A DNA stretch of 64,000 nucleotides, from NCBI GenBank assembly GCA_021604865.1, contig BQJU01000006.1, forward strand, positions 1 to 64,000. Direction: 5' to 3'. The notes under the pieces were generated by a model. It was not told where the DNA came from. It saw only the letters and a list, made by a program, of their open reading frames with translations, and did not search any database. Source of the stretch: Saprospiraceae bacterium (GTDB lineage Bacteria; Bacteroidota; Bacteroidia; Chitinophagales; Saprospiraceae). Both the position numbers and the translations under genes were made by a program. Below are positions 62,673 through 64,000 of this stretch, piece after piece; positions within the stretch are counted from its first letter, which is position 1, and every line of letters begins with the position of its first letter.

Positions 62673-62699
62673 GACCAATCATTTAGTGAATGGTCGGTC
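62673..62699. promoter_or_regulatory. possible operator palindrome upstream of the PorP/SprF gene
   Basis: GACCAATCATTTAGTGAATGGTC (one A/A mismatch in the stem) flanked by GGTCA. Its form (TGACCA...TGGTC..GGTCA) recalls TetR-family operators. It lies about 300 bp upstream of the PorP/SprF start, so a direct role is uncertain. Confidence 0.3.
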
Positions 62700-62751
62700 A
62701 TGGAGGGTGTCAGGGGTGATTTGGGCCGGAATTGGCATGCCTATAATAATT

Positions 62752-62793
62752 AAGCGCATGTTTGGGCTCAAGGTGTGTGCCAAACATGCGCTT
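62752..62793. terminator. perfect 14-bp palindrome, dispersed-element family and probable terminator
   Basis: Arms AAGCGCATGTTTGG (62752-62765) and CCAAACATGCGCTT (62780-62793) around a 14-base loop. It lies 34 bp behind the stop of the ABC permease gene. It is the most symmetrical member of the TGTTTGG family; no T run follows. Confidence 0.65.
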
Positions 62794-62826
62794 ATAGCTA
62801 TCTGATCCGGTAACTTCCAACGATTA

Positions 62827-64000
62827 TTAATGCCGCATAGCCTCTACAGGGTCCATTCTGGAAGCCTTGAGCGCAGGGATAAATCCGGCAACTACCCCAA
62901 TGATCACAGAGACCAAAACACCAATAAAAATATTTCCGAAATCTAGGTAAAAGTCAAACCCGGTAGCCTGGGTCAGGCCCAATGCAGCCAGATAAACGAG
63001 CAACAAGCCTATCATTCCTCCCAATAAACAAAGGATGATCGATTCGATGAGAAATTCTAGCAAAATGACATAACGCTTAGCCCCCAAGGCTTTTTTGATA
63101 CCAATTATTCCGGTGCGCTCCTTGACGGAAACAAACATAATATTGGCCACACTCACTCCGCCTACCAACATGGCAAATAGTCCAATGACGATACCCAATA
63201 GGTTGAGTACATTAAAAAAGCTATCGAAAAAGCTGGAGATCATAGACAATTCATTGAGGGCAAAGTTGTCATTTTCCTTTGGCTTTAACCGACGATGCGA
63301 CCGCAAAATCCCCTTTACTTCATCTTTTAAGTCCGTTAAACTAACGCCTTCAGCTGCTTTGACGGTAATAGAGGTATCGAATATAAAACGAGCCTTCAGA
63401 TTCGCCAGATTACGTGCATTATTATAAGAGACCACGATGCAATCATCAAAATCGAGCGGGTCGAGCAAACTATTGCCCGATTTTTCGATAACACCGATTA
63501 CTTCATAATTGCGTCCTTGTAATTTTATAATTTTCCCTATCGGCTCAGAGGTCCCGAATAATTCCTCAGCGACCATATACCCCAAAATAATCTTATTACT
63601 TCCGTAATTGTACTCTGCTGATGAGAAATAACGGCCTTTGTAAAAGTCAATCTTAAACATCTCCGCAAATTCCTGGGAAGAACCGATCAGGACGGTATTG
63701 TCAACATTACTAGAATGGTATTTTACCGTTTTAAACCCGATAACTACATGAAATGCTGTAAGGGATGAAATATGCGAACGCTCTGTAAGTACCTCATAGT
63801 CATCATGATCGGGATTGGGTCGTTTTATATAATTCCACCATTCACCACTTACATCCGCCCAGGGCCATTTTTTGACATACAGTACGTCATTTCCCAGTTT
63901 TTCAAGGCTGCCTCGCACGTTGTCTTCCAGGGAGTCAACCGCCGAGAGTACACCAATAATACAAAAGATGCCAATAGAGATGCCAAGTAGAGATAAAAAG
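62827..64000 (-). CDS. ABC transporter permease, MacB/FtsX family (5' end outside window)
   Basis: Partial: the reading frame remains open to the window edge, encoding FLSLLGISIGIFCIIGVLSAVDSLEDNVRGSLEKLGNDVLYV just inside it, so the N-terminal membrane segment lies at the edge. An ATG at 63918 is internal. The periplasmic MacB-like region includes the SAEYNYGSNKIILGYMVAEELFG stretch, and the C-terminal FtsX part has three membrane segments (about VLNLLGIVIGLFAMLVGGVSVANIMFVSVKERTGIIGIKKALGA, FLIESIILCLLGGMIGLLLVYLA and VLVSVIIGVVAGFIPALKASRMDPVEAMRH). Such permeases move macrolides, lipoproteins or other envelope substrates; the ATPase is not in view. Confidence 0.92.
   Translation of the reverse strand, partial: FLSLLGISIGIFCIIGVLSAVDSLEDNVRGSLEKLGNDVLYVKKWPWADVSGEWWNYIKRPNPDHDDYEVLTERSHISSLTAFHVVIGFKTVKYHSSNVDNTVLIGSSQEFAEMFKIDFYKGRYFSSAEYNYGSNKIILGYMVAEELFGTSEPIGKIIKLQGRNYEVIGVIEKSGNSLLDPLDFDDCIVVSYNNARNLANLKARFIFDTSITVKAAEGVSLTDLKDEVKGILRSHRRLKPKENDNFALNELSMISSFFDSFFNVLNLLGIVIGLFAMLVGGVSVANIMFVSVKERTGIIGIKKALGAKRYVILLEFLIESIILCLLGGMIGLLLVYLAALGLTQATGFDFYLDFGNIFIGVLVSVIIGVVAGFIPALKASRMDPVEAMRH

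Larger units (their letters stand above)
62377..62826. other. intergenic region with palindromes
   Basis: 450 bp upstream of the PorP/SprF gene and behind the ABC permease gene. No gene. It holds an imperfect palindrome GACCAATCATTTAGTGAATGGTC (62673-62695) followed by GGTCA, of the look of a regulator operator, and the long palindrome at 62752-62793. Confidence 0.5.

Noticed and set aside
1-64000. tRNA, rRNA, integrase or transposase genes marking an island
   Set aside because: None found on either strand in a read-through of the gaps and frames.

Overview
The window looks like a chromosomal segment of a Bacteroidota bacterium, most likely from the Saprospiria (inference). The grounds are: a Bacteroidota-type division and cell-wall cluster without murF, murB or ddl; a SusC/SusD pair; five proteins with type IX secretion (T9SS) sorting tails of both type A and type B; a PorP/SprF protein; 2TM-domain and DUF1573 proteins; and promoter-like boxes of the TAnnTTTG kind. 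I see no rRNA, tRNA, CRISPR array, transposase or phage gene.

Layout. 1-1220: mostly non-coding, with a short tandem repeat and one probable 90-residue gene that ends at a clear terminator. 1221-16645 (minus strand): an unbroken dcw operon mraZ-rsmH-ftsL-ftsI-murE-mraY-murD-ftsW-murG-murC-ftsQ-ftsA-ftsZ, ending in a terminator. Three 10-bp-spaced GTGGG-like boxes upstream of mraZ look like its own MraZ-binding operator. 17263-25422: a secreted T9SS protein, a dolichol-phosphate-mannose-synthase-like glycosyltransferase, a small outer-membrane barrel, two 2TM proteins, a penicillin-acylase-family hydrolase with a small membrane protein behind it, and a DUF1573 protein. 25930-32834 (plus): a fused alpha/beta 2-oxoacid dehydrogenase E1, then susC and susD. 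32934-35780 (minus): five small proteins of unknown role. 35860-42990: a large T9SS protein, an unknown helical protein and a PIF1-like helicase with HRDC and HTH domains. 43068-46374 (minus): a response regulator and histidine kinase followed by a BOF (YgiW-like) protein and an SdiA-regulated-like lipoprotein. 46685-51468: a T9SS protein with three tandem modules, a two-gene trans-3-hydroxy-L-proline pathway, a lipoprotein and a DUF1801 protein. 51552-62376: a hydrolase fragment, two giant T9SS type-B adhesin-like proteins and their PorP/SprF partner. 62827-64000: an ABC-transporter permease cut by the window edge.

How the genes work together. The dcw genes supply lipid I/II synthesis (MurC, D, E, G, MraY), septal synthesis (FtsW, FtsI) and the Z-ring with its anchors (FtsZ, FtsA, FtsQ, FtsL). 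The PorP/SprF gene lies directly upstream of the 1937-residue type-B protein, as in SprF/SprB pairs. That protein carries five tandem cohesin-like modules and about eleven Ig/PKD-like repeats, and is the most unusual single gene here. The hydroxyproline pair has the Thr-for-Cys replacement that marks the dehydratase rather than the racemase.

Non-coding structure. A family of palindromic elements with the core TGTTTGGAGG recurs mostly just behind gene ends, with one exact 20-bp copy pair 27 kb apart. One copy stands at the truncation point of the hydrolase fragment. Two plus-strand terminators (near 24815 and 46590) have no gene upstream and may end small RNAs.
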